Below, in pieces: positions 9,010 through 18,199 of a stretch of DNA of 64,000 nucleotides (the stretch's first letter is position 1; each line of letters starts with the position of its first letter). Origin of the DNA: Thiomonas intermedia. Its GTDB lineage: Bacteria > Pseudomonadota > Gammaproteobacteria > Burkholderiales > Burkholderiaceae_C. The notes under the pieces were generated by a model, which made no database searches, had not been told where the DNA came from, and saw only the letters and a list, made by a program, of their open reading frames with translations. The position numbers and the translations under genes were made by a program. Location: contig NZ_CP020046.1 of the NCBI RefSeq assembly GCF_002028405.1, positions 868,001 through 932,000 of the forward strand. The letters run 5' to 3'.

Positions 9010-9516
9010 ATGAAAATCACCGAAGGCCTTGTCGCCACCCTGTCCTGGCGCATGACGGACTCGCAAGGCGAGTTGATCGACGAAAACACCGAAGGCGATG
9101 ACTTCTATGTGGGCGGCGACGATCTGCTGCCTCGCATGGCCGAGCAGATGATGGGCAAGGGCGTGGGTGACAAGGGCGACATCTACCTGCAGCCCGAAGA
9201 CGCGTTCGGCGACTACGACGCCGACCTGCTGCTGGTGGAGGATCGCAAGCTGTTTCCCGCCGAACTCGAAGAGGGCATGATGTTCGAGCAACTGCCCGAG
9301 GGCTGCTCGGACGGTGCCGAAGGGGTCTTTTACACCATCACCGAGATTCACGACGACAAGATCCTGCTCGACGGAAATCATCCCCTGGCGGGTCTGGCGC
9401 TGCGGATCGAATACACGGTGCTCGAGGTGCGCGCCGCCGATCCGGACGAGATCGAGGCCAAGAGCGCCCTGCTCGACTCGGCCGATGCCGGGCTGTTCAT
9501 GCCCGGTGAGCAATAA
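9010..9516 (+). CDS. SlyD-type FKBP peptidyl-prolyl isomerase
   Basis: The 168-residue cytosolic protein has the split FKBP fold of SlyD: an N-terminal strand section (LVATLSWRMTDSQGELIDENTE), GGDDLLPRMAEQMMGKGVGDKG, the inserted chaperone flap around residues 65-120 that begins at LQPEDAFGDYD, and a return to the FKBP core at DGNHPLAGLALRIEYTVLEV. The His/Cys-rich nickel-binding tail of E. coli SlyD is absent, so metal delivery is not expected. It helps folding of proline-limited proteins. The ATG at 9010 begins at the family N-terminus. Confidence 0.85.
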   Translation: MKITEGLVATLSWRMTDSQGELIDENTEGDDFYVGGDDLLPRMAEQMMGKGVGDKGDIYLQPEDAFGDYDADLLLVEDRKLFPAELEEGMMFEQLPEGCSDGAEGVFYTITEIHDDKILLDGNHPLAGLALRIEYTVLEVRAADPDEIEAKSALLDSADAGLFMPGEQ

Positions 9517-9522
9517 AGCGGC

Positions 9523-10107
9523 TCAGTCGGAAGCGCCCTTGCCCATCTGCTCCGCCTCACGCAGTCGGCGCGCTTCCTTGCGCGCCCGCCATTCCAGCCT
9601 GAGGTGCAGGCTCCAGCCCAGGCGGGTGAGGGCGTAACCCACCACAGCCAGAATGAGCGCGAGCAGAGGTACGCCGACAAACAAAGGGGTGCCCAGATTC
9701 CACGCCCAATGCGCCAGCGCGGCGGTGGAATCCCACACATGCATCCAGTCGAAGTGCGGCGGGGCCACGAGCGTCTGGGCGGCGTGCGCGGATGACACCA
9801 CGCTGCCCAGCTTGTAGGCCACGAGATAGAGCGGCACGATGGTCAGCGGATTGCTGTAGAGCGTGACCACCAGCGCAATCGGGAAATTGCAGCGCGCCAC
9901 CATGGCGATCAGACCGGCGGTGATCATCTGGAACGGCCCCGGAATCAGGCCGCCGATCATGCCGGCGGCCACGGCCAGCGCCACGCTGCGGCGATTCAGA
10001 CTCCACAGCGACGGATGCGCGATGTAGCGCGCGAACGGACGCAGCCACCGGCTGTCCTGCATGGCTTCGAATTTGCGCACCAGCGCTTTCGCCCAACGGC
10101 GTGCCAT
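9523..10107 (-). CDS. DUF2062 membrane protein
   Basis: The 194-residue protein belongs to the DUF2062 family: an N-terminal basic segment with HPSLWSLNRRSVALAVAAG, then GGLIPGPFQMITAGLIAMVARCNFP and VVTLYSNPLTIVPLYLVAYKLG, and a final long hydrophobic helix near residue 145 followed by a basic tail. About three membrane segments are visible. The function of the family is not known. It lies 12 bases after dut in the alaS-coaBC-dut order and is probably the last gene of that operon. Confidence 0.82.
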   Translation of the reverse strand: MARRWAKALVRKFEAMQDSRWLRPFARYIAHPSLWSLNRRSVALAVAAGMIGGLIPGPFQMITAGLIAMVARCNFPIALVVTLYSNPLTIVPLYLVAYKLGSVVSSAHAAQTLVAPPHFDWMHVWDSTAALAHWAWNLGTPLFVGVPLLALILAVVGYALTRLGWSLHLRLEWRARKEARRLREAEQMGKGASD

Positions 10108-10119
10108 TTGCGTCTACGC

Positions 10120-10575
10120 TCAGTGCGCGCCCGTGGAGCCGAAGCCCCCGGTGCCGCGGGCGGTGGCGTCGAAGCTGTCCACCACCTCCCACTGCGCCTG
10201 CACCACCGGCACGATGACCATCTGCGCGATGCGCTCCAGAGGTTGCACGGTGTAGGCCGTGCTGCCGCGGTTCCAGCAGCTCACCATCAGCGGCCCCTGG
10301 TAGTCGGAATCGATCAGCCCGACGAGATTGCCCAGCACCACGCCGTGCTTGTGCCCAAGGCCCGAACGCGGCAGCAGCATGGCGCACAGGCGCGGATCGC
10401 CGATATGCATGGCCAGCCCGGTGGGGATGAGCTCGGCCTGTCCCGGTTGCAGGGTCAGCGGCTCGTCGATGCAGGCGCGCAGATCCATGCCGGCGCTGCC
10501 CGGGCTGGCATAGGCGGGAAGCTGCTCGCGCAGGCGGTCATCGAGAAGGCGGACGGCGATACGGGGCTGAGACAA
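10120..10575 (-). CDS. dut: dUTP diphosphatase Dut
   Basis: Dut hydrolyses dUTP to dUMP, keeping uracil out of DNA and supplying dTMP synthesis. The 151-residue trimer-type enzyme has the five family motifs: [47 protein letters not shown], and the C-terminal [13 protein letters not shown] arm that closes over the active site. There is no ATG at the expected N-terminus; the start is read as TTG at 10575, with an AAGGA ribosome site seven bases upstream. The reading frame continues open further upstream, overlapping coaBC, but that part is a shadow. The coaBC-dut order is the same as in E. coli. Confidence 0.93.
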   Translation of the reverse strand: MSQPRIAVRLLDDRLREQLPAYASPGSAGMDLRACIDEPLTLQPGQAELIPTGLAMHIGDPRLCAMLLPRSGLGHKHGVVLGNLVGLIDSDYQGPLMVSCWNRGSTAYTVQPLERIAQMVIVPVVQAQWEVVDSFDATARGTGGFGSTGAH

Positions 10576-10643
10576 GACGAATCCTTGGAGGGGGAAGGGG
10601 TTGAATCGGAAGGGTTGAACACGGCGGGGCGCGGCAGGGAGCC

Positions 10644-11843
10644 TCAGCGCCCTGAACGCGTCAGCCGGTCGGCAATCTCGGCCACCAGCTTGCGCGCGAG
10701 CACGAGCTTGTCGCCGCTGCCCAGGGGATGGTGACCGGCGGCGTCGAACAGTTCCAGCCGGTTGTCGTCGCGGCCGAAAGTGTCCGGGCCGAGGTTGCCC
10801 ACCAGCAGCGGCACATTCTTGCGCAGCCGCTTGGCCGCCGCGTGTTCCGCCAGGTTTTCGCTCTCGGCGGCAAAACCCACGCAGAAGGGCGGCTGCGGCA
10901 GAGCGGCCACCGTGGCGAGAATGTCCGGATTGGCCTGCAAGGCGATGGCCGGCGCGCCCTCGCCTTCCTGTTTTTTCTGTTTCTGCGCGTGGACGTGCAC
11001 AGGCCGCCAGTCGGCCACGGCGGCGGTGGCGACGAACACCTGCGCGGTGCCGACCTGGGCCATCACCGCATCGAACATCTCCTGCGCGCTGCTCACCTCC
11101 AGGCGCTGCACGCCATGCGGCGCGGGCAGTGCGGTGGGGCCACTGACCAGCACCACGCACGCCCCGGCCTCGCGGGCCGCCCGGGCAACGGCGTAGCCCA
11201 TCTTGCCGCTGGATCGGTTGGTGAGACCTCGCACCGGGTCGATGGCCTCGAAGGTCGGCCCGGCCGTGACCAGCACGGTGCGGCCGGCCAGCAGTCTGGG
11301 CTGAAACGCGGCCACGATGTCCTGCAACAGATCTTCGGGTTCGACCATGCGGCCCTCGCCGATCTCGCCGCAGGCCTGCTCGCCCGCAGCAGGACCGCTG
11401 ATGAGCGCGCCGTCTTCGCGCAGCCGGGCCACGTTGCGCTGCGTGGCCGGATGGCCCCACATCTCCCGGTTCATCGCCGGGGCGAACAAGGCGGGCTTGT
11501 TGGAGGCCAGCAGCAGCGTGGACAGAAGATCGTCCGACAAGCCGTTGGCGGCCTGCGCGAGCACATTCGCCGTGGCTGGCGCGACGACGACGAGATCGGC
11601 CGCTCGCGTCAGCTCGATATGGGCCATGCCGTTGCCCACGCGGGCGTCCCACAGATCATCGAACACCGGCCGGCCCGTGAGCGCCTGAAAGGTCGCGGCA
11701 CCCACAAAGCGCGCGCCCGCGGCCGTCAGCACGACCTGCACCGTCGCCCCATCCTTGATCAGTAGTCGCGTCAGCTCCGCAGCCTTGTAGGCCGCGACCC
11801 CGCCGGTGACGGCGAGAACGATGTGCTTGCCCTGCAGGTTCAT
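10644..11843 (-). CDS. coaBC: CoaBC: phosphopantothenoylcysteine synthetase/decarboxylase
   Basis: This bifunctional enzyme joins cysteine to phosphopantothenate using CTP and decarboxylates the product on the way to coenzyme A. The 399-residue protein has the FMN-binding decarboxylase domain first ([20 protein letters not shown], the PAMN motif in [15 protein letters not shown], and the catalytic cysteine in [12 protein letters not shown]), then the ligase domain from about residue 185 ([37 protein letters not shown]-like end region). A linker insertion [17 protein letters not shown] sits near residue 270. It starts 15 bases after alaS and is followed by dut. Confidence 0.94.
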   Translation of the reverse strand: MNLQGKHIVLAVTGGVAAYKAAELTRLLIKDGATVQVVLTAAGARFVGAATFQALTGRPVFDDLWDARVGNGMAHIELTRAADLVVVAPATANVLAQAANGLSDDLLSTLLLASNKPALFAPAMNREMWGHPATQRNVARLREDGALISGPAAGEQACGEIGEGRMVEPEDLLQDIVAAFQPRLLAGRTVLVTAGPTFEAIDPVRGLTNRSSGKMGYAVARAAREAGACVVLVSGPTALPAPHGVQRLEVSSAQEMFDAVMAQVGTAQVFVATAAVADWRPVHVHAQKQKKQEGEGAPAIALQANPDILATVAALPQPPFCVGFAAESENLAEHAAAKRLRKNVPLLVGNLGPDTFGRDDNRLELFDAAGHHPLGSGDKLVLARKLVAEIADRLTRSGR

Positions 11844-11858
11844 CGACGCTCCGTGCGG

Positions 11859-14612
11859 TCAGGCGCCCAGGCGCTGCTGCAGCAGGCCCTTGGCCTGAGC
11901 CAGCGCCACCTCGATCTGCGCGGGCTGGGTGCCGCCGGCCATGGCGAAATCCGGCCGGCCGCCGCCCTTGCCACCCACGGCTTGCGCCGCGGTGCTGACC
12001 AGGTCACCTGCCTTGATCTGGCCGATACGGTCGGCACTCACGCCAGCGGCGAGCTGCACCTTCTCACCGTCGCTGCTGGCCAGCAGCACCACGCCAGTCT
12101 TGAGCTTGGACTTGATGCGGTCCACCGCTTCGCGCAGGCCCTTGGCGTCCAGCCCGTCCATGCGCGCCAGCAGTACCGGGGTGTCGCCGATGGTGATGGC
12201 CTGCGACACCAGGGCGTCGCCCTGGGCAGCGGCCTGCTGCGCCTTGAGCTGGGTCAGGTCTTTTTCGAGCTGGCGCTGCTGGTCGAGCAGTTGCTCCACC
12301 TTGTCCACCGATTCCTCGGCCGGCGCCTTGAGGGTGCGCGACAGGCGGGCGACCAGCGCGTTCTGCTTCTGCACGAAGGCCAGCGCATTCATGCCGGTGA
12401 TGGCTTCCACGCGGCGGATACCCGCGGCCACGCCGCCTTCGAGCACGATCTTGAACAGCCCGATGTCGCCCGTGTGCGCCACATGGGTACCGCCGCACAG
12501 CTCGCGCGAGGTGCCGATGTCGAGCACCCGCACGGCATCGCCGTACTTCTCGCCGAACAGCATCATCGCGCCCAGGCCCTTGGCCTCGTCGATGGGCATC
12601 ACGCGGGCAAGCGTTGCGGCGTTGGCCAGAATCTCCTCGTTCACCATGCGCTCCACGCGGGCGATTTCGTCGTCACTCATCGGCGCGTCGTGGGCGAAGT
12701 CGAAGCGGGTCTTGTCGGCATCGACCAGCGAGCCCTTCTGCTGCACATGATCGCCCAGCACCAGGCGCAGGGCCTTGTGCATCAAGTGAGTCACGCTGTG
12801 GTTGCGCATGACCGCAAGACGACGCTCGCCGTCCACCTGCGCGGCCACCACCTCGCCGACCTTGAGACTGCCCGATTCGAGCGTGCCGTGGTGGCCGAAC
12901 ACCTCGGCCTGGACTTTTTGCGTATCGTGCACGACGAAGCGCAGATCGCACGAGTCGCCCTCGAACAGCACGCCGCTGTCGCCCACCTGCCCGCCGGACT
13001 CGGCGTAGAACGGCGTGCGTTCGAGCACCACCACGCCGTTGTCCCCCGCCCGCAACTCCGCGACCGAGGTGCCGTCCTTGTACAGCGCGACCACACGCGC
13101 CTCTTTCACCAGCAGATGCTCGTAGCCGTCGAAGCGGGTCTTGCCGCCAACGTAGTCGAGCGCGGCCTGCATCTTGAACTTGCCTGCGGCGCGGGCCTGC
13201 TCGCGCTGGCGGGCCATGGCGGCGTCGAAGGCGGCTTCATCGACCTTCATGCCGTGCTCGCGGCAGACGTCCTGCGTGAGGTCGAGCGGGAAGCCGAAGG
13301 TGTCGTGCAGTTTGAAGGCCAGTTCGCCGGCCAGCAGATTGCCGCCCGCGGCGCGCAGCGCGGCCAGTTCGGCGTCGAGCATGCCCATGCCGTGTTCGAT
13401 GGTCTCGAAAAAGCGGCCTTCTTCGGCTTGAAGCACATCGGCCACGCGGTTGCGGGCCTCCGCCAGTTCGGGATAGGCCGCGCCCATCTGAGCGACCAGA
13501 TCGGGCACCAGCCGGTAGAAGAAAGGCTGACGCACGCCCAGCTTGTAGCCGTGGCGGATGGCGCGGCGCACGATGCGGCGCAGCACGAAGCCGCGCCCCT
13601 CGTTGCCGGGAATGACGCCATCGACGATGAGGAAGGCGCAGGCGCGGATGTGGTCGGCAATGACCTTGAGCGAGGCGTGGCCGAGGTCGGTGGTGGCGGT
13701 TTCGCGCGCAGCGGCCTTGATGAGCGCCTGGAACAGATCGATCTCGTAATTGCTGTGCACGTGCTGCAGCACCGCGGCAATGCGCTCCAGGCCCATGCCG
13801 GTGTCCACGCAGGGCTTGGGCAGCGGCTTCTGGCGGAAGATGGCCAGCTTGTAACTCTCGCCATCCCTGCTCACCAGGCCGATGCCGCCCTCGGCCTCGA
13901 CGGCCTGTTTGCGTGCGATGGCCTGCTCTTCGGCCTCGAAACGCTCCTCGCCAGCGGCGTAGCGCTCGAACTGCATGAACACCAGGTTCCACACCTCGAT
14001 GTAGCGGTCGCCGTCTTCCTCGGGCGAGCCGGGCGGGCCGCCCCAGACCTCGGGCCCGTGGTCGTAGAAAATCTCGCTGCAGGGGCCGCAGGGGCCGGTG
14101 TCGGCCATCTGCCAGAAGTTGTCTGAGGCGTAGCGGGCGCCCTTGTTGTCGCCGATGCGGATGATGCGCTCCACCGGCACGCCGACTTCCTTGGCCCAGA
14201 TGTCGTGCGCCTCGTCATCCTCGGCATACACGGTGACCCACAGCTTCTCGGCCGGAAGCTTGTACACCGTGGTGAGCAACTCCCAGGCGTAGCGGATGGC
14301 TTCGCGCTTGAAGTAGTCGCCGAAGCTGAAGTTGCCCAGCATCTCGAAGAAGGTATGGTGCCGCGCGGTGTAGCCCACGTTCTCCAGATCGTTGTGCTTG
14401 CCGCCGGCGCGCACGCAACGCTGCGCCGTGGTGGCGCGGGTGTAGGGCCGCTGGTCCTGGCCGAGAAACACGTCCTTGAACTGCACCATGCCCGAGTTGG
14501 TGAACAGCAGCGTGGGGTCGTTGCCCGGCACGAGCGAGGACGACGGCACGCGGGTGGCGCCCTGCGATTCGTAATAGGCCAGAAATTTTTCGCGGATGTC
14601 GGAGACGTTCAT
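11859..14612 (-). CDS. alaS: alanyl-tRNA synthetase AlaS
   Basis: AlaS charges tRNA-Ala. From the ATG at 14612 the protein has 917 residues, longer than the 876 of E. coli. Class II motif 1 lies in the first 80 residues and motif 3 in [16 protein letters not shown]. The editing domain has its zinc-ligand pairs HSVTH and CGGTH, followed by the C-terminal coiled coil and C-Ala domain ([16 protein letters not shown]). The extra length is mostly one block of about 40 residues, rich in Glu and Lys, inserted just before [13 protein letters not shown] (about 13827-13958). An upstream in-frame extension to 14822 lacks family residues and is rejected. It heads the alaS-coaBC-dut-DUF2062 operon. Confidence 0.95.
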   Translation of the reverse strand: MNVSDIREKFLAYYESQGATRVPSSSLVPGNDPTLLFTNSGMVQFKDVFLGQDQRPYTRATTAQRCVRAGGKHNDLENVGYTARHHTFFEMLGNFSFGDYFKREAIRYAWELLTTVYKLPAEKLWVTVYAEDDEAHDIWAKEVGVPVERIIRIGDNKGARYASDNFWQMADTGPCGPCSEIFYDHGPEVWGGPPGSPEEDGDRYIEVWNLVFMQFERYAAGEERFEAEEQAIARKQAVEAEGGIGLVSRDGESYKLAIFRQKPLPKPCVDTGMGLERIAAVLQHVHSNYEIDLFQALIKAAARETATTDLGHASLKVIADHIRACAFLIVDGVIPGNEGRGFVLRRIVRRAIRHGYKLGVRQPFFYRLVPDLVAQMGAAYPELAEARNRVADVLQAEEGRFFETIEHGMGMLDAELAALRAAGGNLLAGELAFKLHDTFGFPLDLTQDVCREHGMKVDEAAFDAAMARQREQARAAGKFKMQAALDYVGGKTRFDGYEHLLVKEARVVALYKDGTSVAELRAGDNGVVVLERTPFYAESGGQVGDSGVLFEGDSCDLRFVVHDTQKVQAEVFGHHGTLESGSLKVGEVVAAQVDGERRLAVMRNHSVTHLMHKALRLVLGDHVQQKGSLVDADKTRFDFAHDAPMSDDEIARVERMVNEEILANAATLARVMPIDEAKGLGAMMLFGEKYGDAVRVLDIGTSRELCGGTHVAHTGDIGLFKIVLEGGVAAGIRRVEAITGMNALAFVQKQNALVARLSRTLKAPAEESVDKVEQLLDQQRQLEKDLTQLKAQQAAAQGDALVSQAITIGDTPVLLARMDGLDAKGLREAVDRIKSKLKTGVVLLASSDGEKVQLAAGVSADRIGQIKAGDLVSTAAQAVGGKGGGRPDFAMAGGTQPAQIEVALAQAKGLLQQRLGA

Positions 14613-14769
14613 GGGGCGGATAAGTGGCTGATGGCACAAGCGCCGAACTGGCACTGGCGCGTGGCAATGCAAAAGGCTAGATTTTAGGTCTTGCCGCCTT
14701 GACCGCGCAGATTCCGCGCTGCAGCATGTGGCGCGCGCCTCACCATCCTTCCTCATTACCGGAGCTGCC

Positions 14770-16263
14770 ATGAACCGGCCCGCCAATCCGCTGTCCCTGC
14801 TCAAAGACCCCTCGCTGTTCAAGACCCAGGCCTATATCGATGGCGCCTGGGTGGACTCCGCCCGCCGCTTTGCGGTCACCGATCCGGCCAGCAACGCCGA
14901 ACTGGCGCAGGTGCCCGCGCTGGAGCCGATGCACGCGCAGCTCGCCATCGACGCCGCAGACGCGGCCTGGCCCGCCTGGCGCGCCCTGCCCGCCAAACAG
15001 CGCGCCGCCATCCTGCGCAAGTGGTTCGATCTGCTGGTGGCCAACGCCGACGACCTGGCGCGCCTGATGACGGCCGAGCAGGGCAAGCCGCTGGCCGAGG
15101 CCAAGGGCGAAGTGCTCTACGGCGCCAGCTTCGTGGAATGGTTCGCCGAAGAAGCCAAGCGGGTTTACGGAGAGACCATTCCCAGCCCCGACGCCACCAA
15201 GCGCCTGCTCGTCCTCAAGCAGCCCGTCGGCGTCTGCGCCGCAATCACGCCCTGGAATTTCCCGCTGGCCATGATCACCCGCAAGGTCGCGCCGGCACTG
15301 GCCGCTGGTTGCCCCGTGGTCATCAAGCCCGCCGAGCAGACGCCGCTCACCGCGCTGGCCGCGGCCGAGTTGGCCCACCGCGCCGGCATTCCGCGCGGCG
15401 TGCTCAACGTGCTCACGGCCGACGGCGAGGGGTCGATCGCCATCGGCAGGCTGCTGTGCGCCTCGCCGGTGGTGCGTCATCTTTCGTTCACCGGCTCCAC
15501 CGAGGTCGGCCGCATCCTCATGGCGCAATCGGCGCCCAGCATCAAGAAGCTGTCGCTGGAACTCGGGGGCAACGCGCCCTTCATCGTGTTCGACGATGCC
15601 GACCTCGACTCGGCCATCGAGGGCGCCATGGCGAGCAAGTACCGCAATGCCGGCCAGACCTGCGTCTGCGCCAACCGCCTGTATGTGCAGGACGGCATCT
15701 ACGATCGCTTCGTCGAACGCCTGGCGCAGGCCGTGGGCAGCCTGAAGATCGGCAGCGGGTTCGATGAAGGCGTGAACCTGGGCCCGCTGATCGACGATCA
15801 GGCGCTGGCCAAGGTCGAGAAGCACATCAGCGACGCCACCTCCAAGGGCGCACGCATGGTCGTGGGCGGCAAGCGGGTGGAGACCGGCCCCAACGCCGGC
15901 CGGTTCTTCCAGGCCACGGTGCTGGCCGATGTCACGGCCGACATGCTCTGCGCCCGCGAGGAAACCTTCGGCCCGGTGGCGCCGGTGTTCCGCTTCAAGA
16001 CCGAAGCCGAAGCCATCGCCGCGGCCAATGCGACCGAGTTCGGTCTGGCCGCCTACTTCTTCAGCCGCGACATCGGCCGCATCTTCCGCGTGGCCGAGGA
16101 ACTCGAATACGGCATGGTGGGCATCAACACCGGCCTGATGTCCAACGAAGTCGCGCCTTTCGGCGGCGTGAAACAGTCCGGCCTGGGCCGCGAAGGCTCA
16201 CATCACGGCATCGACGAATATGTCGAAATGAAATATCTCTGCCTCGGCGATCTGAACAAATAA
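14770..16263 (+). CDS. gabD: NAD(P)-dependent succinate-semialdehyde dehydrogenase GabD
   Basis: GabD oxidises succinic semialdehyde to succinate at the end of the GABA route. The 497-residue aldehyde dehydrogenase has [22 protein letters not shown], the cofactor motif [10 protein letters not shown], the catalytic glutamate in [16 protein letters not shown] and the catalytic cysteine in [10 protein letters not shown], with the [11 protein letters not shown]-terminal motif. The ATG at 14770 is preceded by GGAG, and the protein begins in register with the family. No GABA aminotransferase is beside it; it is divergent from alaS. Closely related semialdehyde substrates, such as glutarate semialdehyde, cannot be excluded. 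Confidence 0.9.
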   Translation: MNRPANPLSLLKDPSLFKTQAYIDGAWVDSARRFAVTDPASNAELAQVPALEPMHAQLAIDAADAAWPAWRALPAKQRAAILRKWFDLLVANADDLARLMTAEQGKPLAEAKGEVLYGASFVEWFAEEAKRVYGETIPSPDATKRLLVLKQPVGVCAAITPWNFPLAMITRKVAPALAAGCPVVIKPAEQTPLTALAAAELAHRAGIPRGVLNVLTADGEGSIAIGRLLCASPVVRHLSFTGSTEVGRILMAQSAPSIKKLSLELGGNAPFIVFDDADLDSAIEGAMASKYRNAGQTCVCANRLYVQDGIYDRFVERLAQAVGSLKIGSGFDEGVNLGPLIDDQALAKVEKHISDATSKGARMVVGGKRVETGPNAGRFFQATVLADVTADMLCAREETFGPVAPVFRFKTEAEAIAAANATEFGLAAYFFSRDIGRIFRVAEELEYGMVGINTGLMSNEVAPFGGVKQSGLGREGSHHGIDEYVEMKYLCLGDLNK

Positions 16264-16383
16264 TCGGGTTTTGCCTTTCTACAATCCAGGCAGACTGGAA
16301 GGACACTCAGAATACGTTGGATGCTGGCGGCCCAAAAGCCAGGATGCGATGCGCTCATGGGGTTTTGAGCGCCCTCTCCAGGG

Positions 16384-16418
16384 GCCCGCGCCGATGATTT
16401 TCGGCGCGGGCTTTTTTT
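16384..16418 (+). terminator. intrinsic terminator after gabD
   Basis: An 11-base GC-rich stem (GCCCGCGCCGA / TCGGCGCGGGC) with a six-base loop is followed by seven T residues. It ends either the gabD transcript or a possible short RNA made from the stretch just upstream. Confidence 0.9.
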
Positions 16419-16470
16419 CGTGCCGGGCAGACGAAATGAAGCGCACCAATGCGTGATTTACTCACCACAG

Positions 16471-16503
16471 TATTGAATGTAACTGTTTGTATGTTTCAAT
16501 ACA
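16471..16503 (+). promoter_or_regulatory. AT-rich inverted repeat upstream of the ABC transporter operon
   Basis: A perfect 7-base inverted repeat TATTGAA / TTCAATA (arms 16471-16477 and 16495-16501) surrounds the sequence TGTAACTGTTTGTATGT. An overlapping near-palindrome, TGTATGTTTCAATACA, covers 16488-16503. A very similar sequence (TGTAACTATTTGTAATGT) occurs at 21443, before the DUF3455 gene that follows the operon, so the two may share a regulator. No strong -35/-10 pair was found; TTGTAT (16487) with TATTTT (16512) is a weak option. Confidence 0.4.
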
Positions 16504-16619
16504 GAATCGCGTATTTTGTTACCAAGTCGTGCCGATCATCAGGGTTTCCACCGGGATTTGACACTTGAGCGCTCTGGGTGCGTTGCAGCAAAATGCACGC
16601 CTTCAAGGGGAACAAGCTC

Positions 16620-17387
16620 ATGCCGAACACGGCCATATTGCGCGCAGAGGGACTGAGCAAACAGTTTTCCGGATTTGCCGCAGTTCAGAATGTCAATCTG
16701 CAGGTGAACGAGGGCGCCATCCACGCGCTCGTCGGTCCCAATGGCGCCGGCAAAACCACCTGCTTCAATTTGCTCAGCAAATTCATTACACCCACTTCAG
16801 GCGAGGTGTATTTTCAGAATCAGCCCATTACCCATCTGCAGCCGGCGGATATTGCCCGGCTCGGCATGGTGCGCTCCTTTCAGATCAGCGCCACTTTTTC
16901 TCAGATGACCCTGCTCGAAAACGTGCGAGTCGGCCTGCAGCGGCAGGCCGGGCTGTCCACCCAGTTCTGGCGCTCGACCCGGGCGCTGGATCGCCTGAAT
17001 GACGAGGCGATGCAGTTTCTCGAACTGGTCGGGCTCGCCAGCCAGGCCCGCCGCGCGGCCGCCAGCCTGCCCTACGGCCATAAACGGGCGCTGGAACTCG
17101 CCACCACGCTGGCCATGAACCCCAAGCTGCTGCTGCTCGACGAGCCGACCCAGGGCCTGGGCCACGAGGACGTGCAGCAGGTGACCGAGCTCATTCGCCG
17201 CGTCGCGCAGGGGCGCACCGTCCTGATGGTCGAACACAATATGTCGGTCATCTCCAGCATCTGCGACCGCGTGACGGTCATGCAGCGCGGCCAGGTTCTG
17301 GCCGAAGGCAGTTACGACGAGGTTTCGCGCAATCCCGAGGTGATCGCCGCCTATATGGGCGAGGCCGAAGAGGAGGTGGCCACATGA
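16620..17387 (+). CDS. ABC transporter ATP-binding protein, LivG type
   Basis: This is the first ATPase of a branched-chain amino acid/urea/amide class (HAAT) importer. The 255-residue protein has Walker A GPNGAGKTT, the Q loop in MVRSFQISATF, the family's degenerate signature LPYGHKRALELA, Walker B LLLLDEPTQGL and the switch histidine in MVEHNMSVI. The ATG at 16620 with a GGGGAA ribosome site about nine bases upstream is chosen over an ATG at 16593. Its stop overlaps the ATG of the second ATPase gene. Lacking the usual second half insert of some LivG proteins, it is of ordinary length. Substrate is not evident. Confidence 0.9.
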   Translation: MPNTAILRAEGLSKQFSGFAAVQNVNLQVNEGAIHALVGPNGAGKTTCFNLLSKFITPTSGEVYFQNQPITHLQPADIARLGMVRSFQISATFSQMTLLENVRVGLQRQAGLSTQFWRSTRALDRLNDEAMQFLELVGLASQARRAAASLPYGHKRALELATTLAMNPKLLLLDEPTQGLGHEDVQQVTELIRRVAQGRTVLMVEHNMSVISSICDRVTVMQRGQVLAEGSYDEVSRNPEVIAAYMGEAEEEVAT

Positions 17388-18163
17388 GCAGCGTCGCCGA
17401 CATGCCTGCCGCGATCGAAGCGGCGGCCGCAGTGCCACAGCCCCCCCACGGCAGCCCGGCGCCCGCACTGTCCATCGAGAACCTGCATGCCTGGTACGGC
17501 GAGTCGCACGTGCTGCACGGTGTGAATCTCACCGTGGCGCCGGGCGAGACGGTGTGCCTGCTCGGCCGCAACGGCGCGGGGCGCACCAGCACGCTGCGCG
17601 CCATCATGGGGCTCACCGGAAGGCGCACCGGCAGCATCCGCGTGGCGGGCACGGAAGCCATCGGACTGCCCCGCCACCGCGTGGCGCCACTGGGCGTGGG
17701 CTATTGCCCCGAGGAACGCGGCATCTTCGCCAGTCTGTCGGCGCGGGAGAACCTGTTTCTGCCGCCCAGCCTGAAGACGGGCTTTTCCGGTCTGAGCACC
17801 GACGAGATCTACGCCCTGTTCCCCAACCTCAAGGAGCGGGCCCACAGCCCGGGCACCCGGCTGTCGGGCGGCGAGCAGCAGATGCTGGCGGTGGCGCGCA
17901 TTCTGCGCACCGGCGCGCGCCTGCTGCTGCTCGACGAGATTTCCGAAGGGCTGGCCCCGGTCATCGTGCAGGCCATGGGGCGGGCGATCACGGCCCTCAA
18001 ACACAAAGGCTTCTCTGTTCTGCTGGTCGAGCAGAACTTCCGGTTTTCCGCCCATCTCGCCGACCGCTTTTATGTGATGGAGCGCGGTCAGATCGTCCTG
18101 GAAATCAACCGTGCGGATTTGCAGAAAAACAGAACGGCACTGCAAAACCTGCTCGGCGTCTAA
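17384..18163 (+). CDS. ABC transporter ATP-binding protein, LivF type, with Arg in Walker A
   Basis: This is the second ATPase of the importer (259 residues). About 25 Ala/Pro-rich residues precede the domain. The Walker A motif reads GRNGAGRTS, so the nucleotide-binding lysine is replaced by arginine; the rest is intact: LSGGEQQMLAVAR signature, LLLLDEISEGLAP Walker B and LLVEQNFRFS with a glutamine-asparagine in place of the usual switch histidine. Its partner LivG-type protein has a normal Walker A, so the heterodimer may have one main hydrolytic site. The gene overlaps its neighbour in ATGA and is followed by the binding-protein gene after 36 bases. Confidence 0.88.
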   Translation: MSSVADMPAAIEAAAAVPQPPHGSPAPALSIENLHAWYGESHVLHGVNLTVAPGETVCLLGRNGAGRTSTLRAIMGLTGRRTGSIRVAGTEAIGLPRHRVAPLGVGYCPEERGIFASLSARENLFLPPSLKTGFSGLSTDEIYALFPNLKERAHSPGTRLSGGEQQMLAVARILRTGARLLLLDEISEGLAPVIVQAMGRAITALKHKGFSVLLVEQNFRFSAHLADRFYVMERGQIVLEINRADLQKNRTALQNLLGV

Positions 18164-18199
18164 GCGCGCTCGACAGCGCAAACTCTTTAGGAGACTCCC

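Larger units (their letters stand above)
16264..16619. other. intergenic region with three hairpins and a likely promoter region
   Basis: No protein gene is supported here. The first half holds three hairpins in a row after a TACAAT hexamer at 16280-16285: CTGGC/GCCAG (16324-16342), GCGCTCA/TGAGCGC (16351-16372) and the terminator at 16384-16418. This could be the 3' region of the gabD message or a separate small RNA. The second half (16420-16619) is AT-rich around 16470-16520 and must carry the promoter of the ABC transporter operon; a possible operator there is listed separately. Confidence 0.6.

Noticed and set aside
11823-14126. A 767-codon plus-strand frame opposite alaS
   Set aside because: It is the antisense of a verified AlaS gene in GC-rich DNA, with His/Gly/Leu-rich composition and no domain.
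16578-16619. Extended start for the LivG-type ATPase (16578 or 16593)
   Set aside because: The extra residues do not match the family and the ribosome site fits the ATG at 16620.
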